DNA of 64,000 nucleotides. Source: Rhodamnia argentea (Eukaryota; Streptophyta; Magnoliopsida; Myrtales; Myrtaceae). A program made the position numbers and the translations under genes. Location of the stretch: contig NC_063157.1 of NCBI RefSeq assembly GCF_020921035.1, positions 6,382,501 to 6,446,500 on the forward strand. The letters are read 5' to 3'. The notes below the pieces were generated by a model. The model saw only the letters and a program-made list of their open reading frames with translations, made no database searches and was not told where the DNA came from. Positions within the stretch are counted from its first letter, which is position 1. The number at the start of each line of letters is the position of its first letter. Below, piece after piece: positions 62,506-64,000 of the stretch.

Positions 62506-63280
62506 TGTTAAAATATATGTCTCGAGTTTGAGTTCGAACGAAATCCGACGATGTATTATGTGGATGCTCCAGCACGTGAAAGAACGAAAAAAAGATTGGC
62601 ACATATATTTGCCGGTGGATATGTGTTCACGTGAAAGGATGAGAAAAGGGAAAAGTGCAATCATTGACTTTGGCCAAATAATGAGGATATTTGGTTCAAA
62701 GTGGACTCCTTGAAGACAACGACAAAGAAGAAAAGTTGCTTTCTTGGTTGTTGAAAAAGTTGCATGCAGGAGTAATAAAGTCCAAGTTTGAGACTTTGTT
62801 GTCCCCATCTTCACGGTGGAAATCTGCACACTCTTTGGTGGTGGGTTTAATATAAAATGCTTCTCAAGTTTGCTTTACAAATGACTCTTGAAAAAGAGTC
62901 CAGGAGAGCCATTCATTGAGTGCTCTGCAAGGGTTTCATTCGTGGGTTTTGTTCGTGGAATTACATCAATAATTCAAGTGTCGAAGCCGATTAAATCTTG
63001 AGATTAGATTTGTGTTAATTCCTTTGTGAGAATATCGCTAGGAATTGGGGGCTAAACACTGTGTGCGTTCTTGGATGTAATTGGGGTTTGGGAAACACCG
63101 AGAGTGTTTGAGTTACTCGAGTGTGGTTACGTAATCTCCGTGTATCGCTCGTTCTATAGTGGAATTCGTTGCTACTCTTCCCGTGGATGTAGGTCTCTAC
63201 GACCGAACCACGTACATCCGGTGTCCGATTTATTTTCTTGTTCTGTCTATTTATTGTTCGATCGCTTGTTCCGCGCAACA
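62506..63280 (+). repeat. Right LTR of the Copia element
   Basis: 775 bp, the same length as the left LTR, with about four substitutions and no length change between them. It is preceded by a purine-rich CAAGGTGGAGAT stretch that should be the polypurine tract. Confidence 0.95.
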
Positions 63281-63285
63281 ATATG
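63281..63285 (+). repeat. Target-site duplication, right (ATATG)
   Basis: Matches 59388-59392. The LINE reading resumes directly after it. Confidence 0.9.
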
Positions 63286-64000
63286 TTTCTACAGTGTCAT
63301 TTGGTGTGAAATTTAATGGAGAACCACCGCAACCCAATCCGACTAGGGGTATTCGACAAGGAGATTCTCTATCCCCATATCTCTTCATCTTGATGGCCAA
63401 TGTCCTATCTCTTTTGATGAAAAACGCGGTTGACAATGAGAGCATCAAGGGAATAAAATTGACCAGTCATTGCTCAACTCTCTCTCATTTATTTTTCGCA
63501 GACGACTCAATTTTCTTTCTCGATGGGAAGCTCATAGAGTGTCAAAACCTGGCTGCACTACTTAACTAGTATTGCATGGCTTCTGGCCAAGCGATTAACC
63601 TCAACAAGTCAGGTATTCTCTTCAGTAGAGACTGTCCACTAAGCCTAAAGGAGAATTTAGCAAGAGAACTGCGCGTACCAATTGTTGACCAGATTGGGAA
63701 GTACCTGGGTATTCCATCAAATTGGGAAGCTTCAAAAAAACAAATGTTTTCCCGGATATTGAGACGAGTGAACACGAAATTGGAAGGGTGGAAGGAAAAT
63801 TTGATCTCCAAAGCAGGGAAGGAAACCCATATGCATTTATGGAGTCCACTGTTCAAAGGACTATATTTTCCTAACAGGGATTTTGGGAGAGCAGAAAGGG
63901 AAATAGACCGTCTTGGGCTTGGCAGAGCTTATTAATGGGAAGAGATACAATAGCTCCATCACCGATGTGGCCGATAGGCAATTGTCAGAAAGTGAATATC
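63286..64000 (+). mobile_element. L1-type LINE reverse transcriptase, 3' portion (runs off window)
   Basis: Continues the LINE interrupted at 59392: STVSFGVKFNGEPPQPNPTR, GIRQGDSLSPYLFILMANVL, the catalytic LFFADDSIFF block, YCMASGQAINLNKSGILFSR, GKYLGIPSNWEASKKQMFS and LEGWKENLISKAGKE. A stop (TAG) falls between LAALLN and YCMASG. The copy is inactive and 3' incomplete within the window. Confidence 0.85.

Larger units (their letters stand above)
59393..63280 (+). mobile_element. Ty1/Copia LTR retrotransposon, broken, non-autonomous
   Basis: About 3.9 kb, bounded by two 775-bp LTRs and ATATG target duplications and inserted into a LINE. After the left LTR comes a tRNA-Met-type primer site, then a UBN2-type gag region (about 60400-60990) with a CCHC zinc knuckle. 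An integrase-core-derived region (about 61300-61990) follows, and then about 500 bp without recognised domains before the right LTR. No reverse transcriptase or RNase H region was recognised, so it could only have moved with proteins supplied by relatives. The inner region is broken in several places. The LTRs differ at about four of 775 positions, which points to a recent insertion, in the order of a few hundred thousand years at commonly used plant rates. Confidence 0.92.

Overview
This is a stretch of plant nuclear DNA, almost certainly from a woody-type eudicot. The evidence is GT-AG introns in AT-rich intergenic DNA, and plant-only families (a PBL-type cytoplasmic kinase, a two-AP2-domain WRINKLED-like factor, a plant cysteine oxidase, a RABA GTPase, a pollen-type pectate lyase). 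Several repeat families and nested transposons also fit. Nothing in the window fixes the species; Myrtales is a guess only. No CRISPR array, rRNA or convincing tRNA gene was seen.

Layout. At 1-4107 (+) lies the 3' end of a VIH/PPIP5K inositol pyrophosphate kinase/phosphatase gene. It is tail-to-tail with a complete ten-exon NDUFAF7 gene (4522-9176, -), a mitochondrial complex I assembly methyltransferase. A repeat-rich gap (9177-12977) holds two long palindromic (foldback) repeats. Then come a six-exon PBL34-like receptor-like cytoplasmic kinase (12978-16447, +), a six-exon VDAC porin (17957-21107, -), a four-exon AT59/LAT59-like pectate lyase (23690-25355, +), a seven-exon WRI3/WRI4-like AP2 factor (27070-28903, +) and an intronless 684-residue membrane protein resembling At3g28720/At5g58100 (30535-32589, -).

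From 32590 to 41807 there is no intact gene. The stretch holds foldback repeats, a repeat split by an insertion, and two broken host-gene fragments, one of them fasciclin-like. Next are a plant cysteine oxidase (41808-44976, +), a trace of a Ty3/Gypsy fossil (about 47195-47290), a ten-exon serine carboxypeptidase with an early in-frame stop (47993-50484, +), and a two-exon RABA2 GTPase (51489-52749, +).

The last 10 kb (about 54300-64000) is a nest of mobile elements. It has two Tourist-like MITEs with TAA/TTA target duplications, one of them inside the RNase H region of a minus-strand LINE. A plus-strand L1-type LINE reverse transcriptase is interrupted by a Copia element whose 775-bp LTRs are almost identical and which is flanked by ATATG duplications.

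The genes are unrelated housekeeping, signalling, cell-wall and lipid-regulation genes with no operon-like logic; each stands alone with its own introns. I found no sign of a new multi-gene system. The most informative signals are the nested insertions with their footprints, the carboxypeptidase stop codon, the merged VYL microexon in the AP2 gene, the missing ATG context in the cysteine oxidase, and the pair of captured-looking gene fragments. Exon limits were read by eye from splice signals, frame continuity and remembered family sequences. No alignment or transcript data were available.
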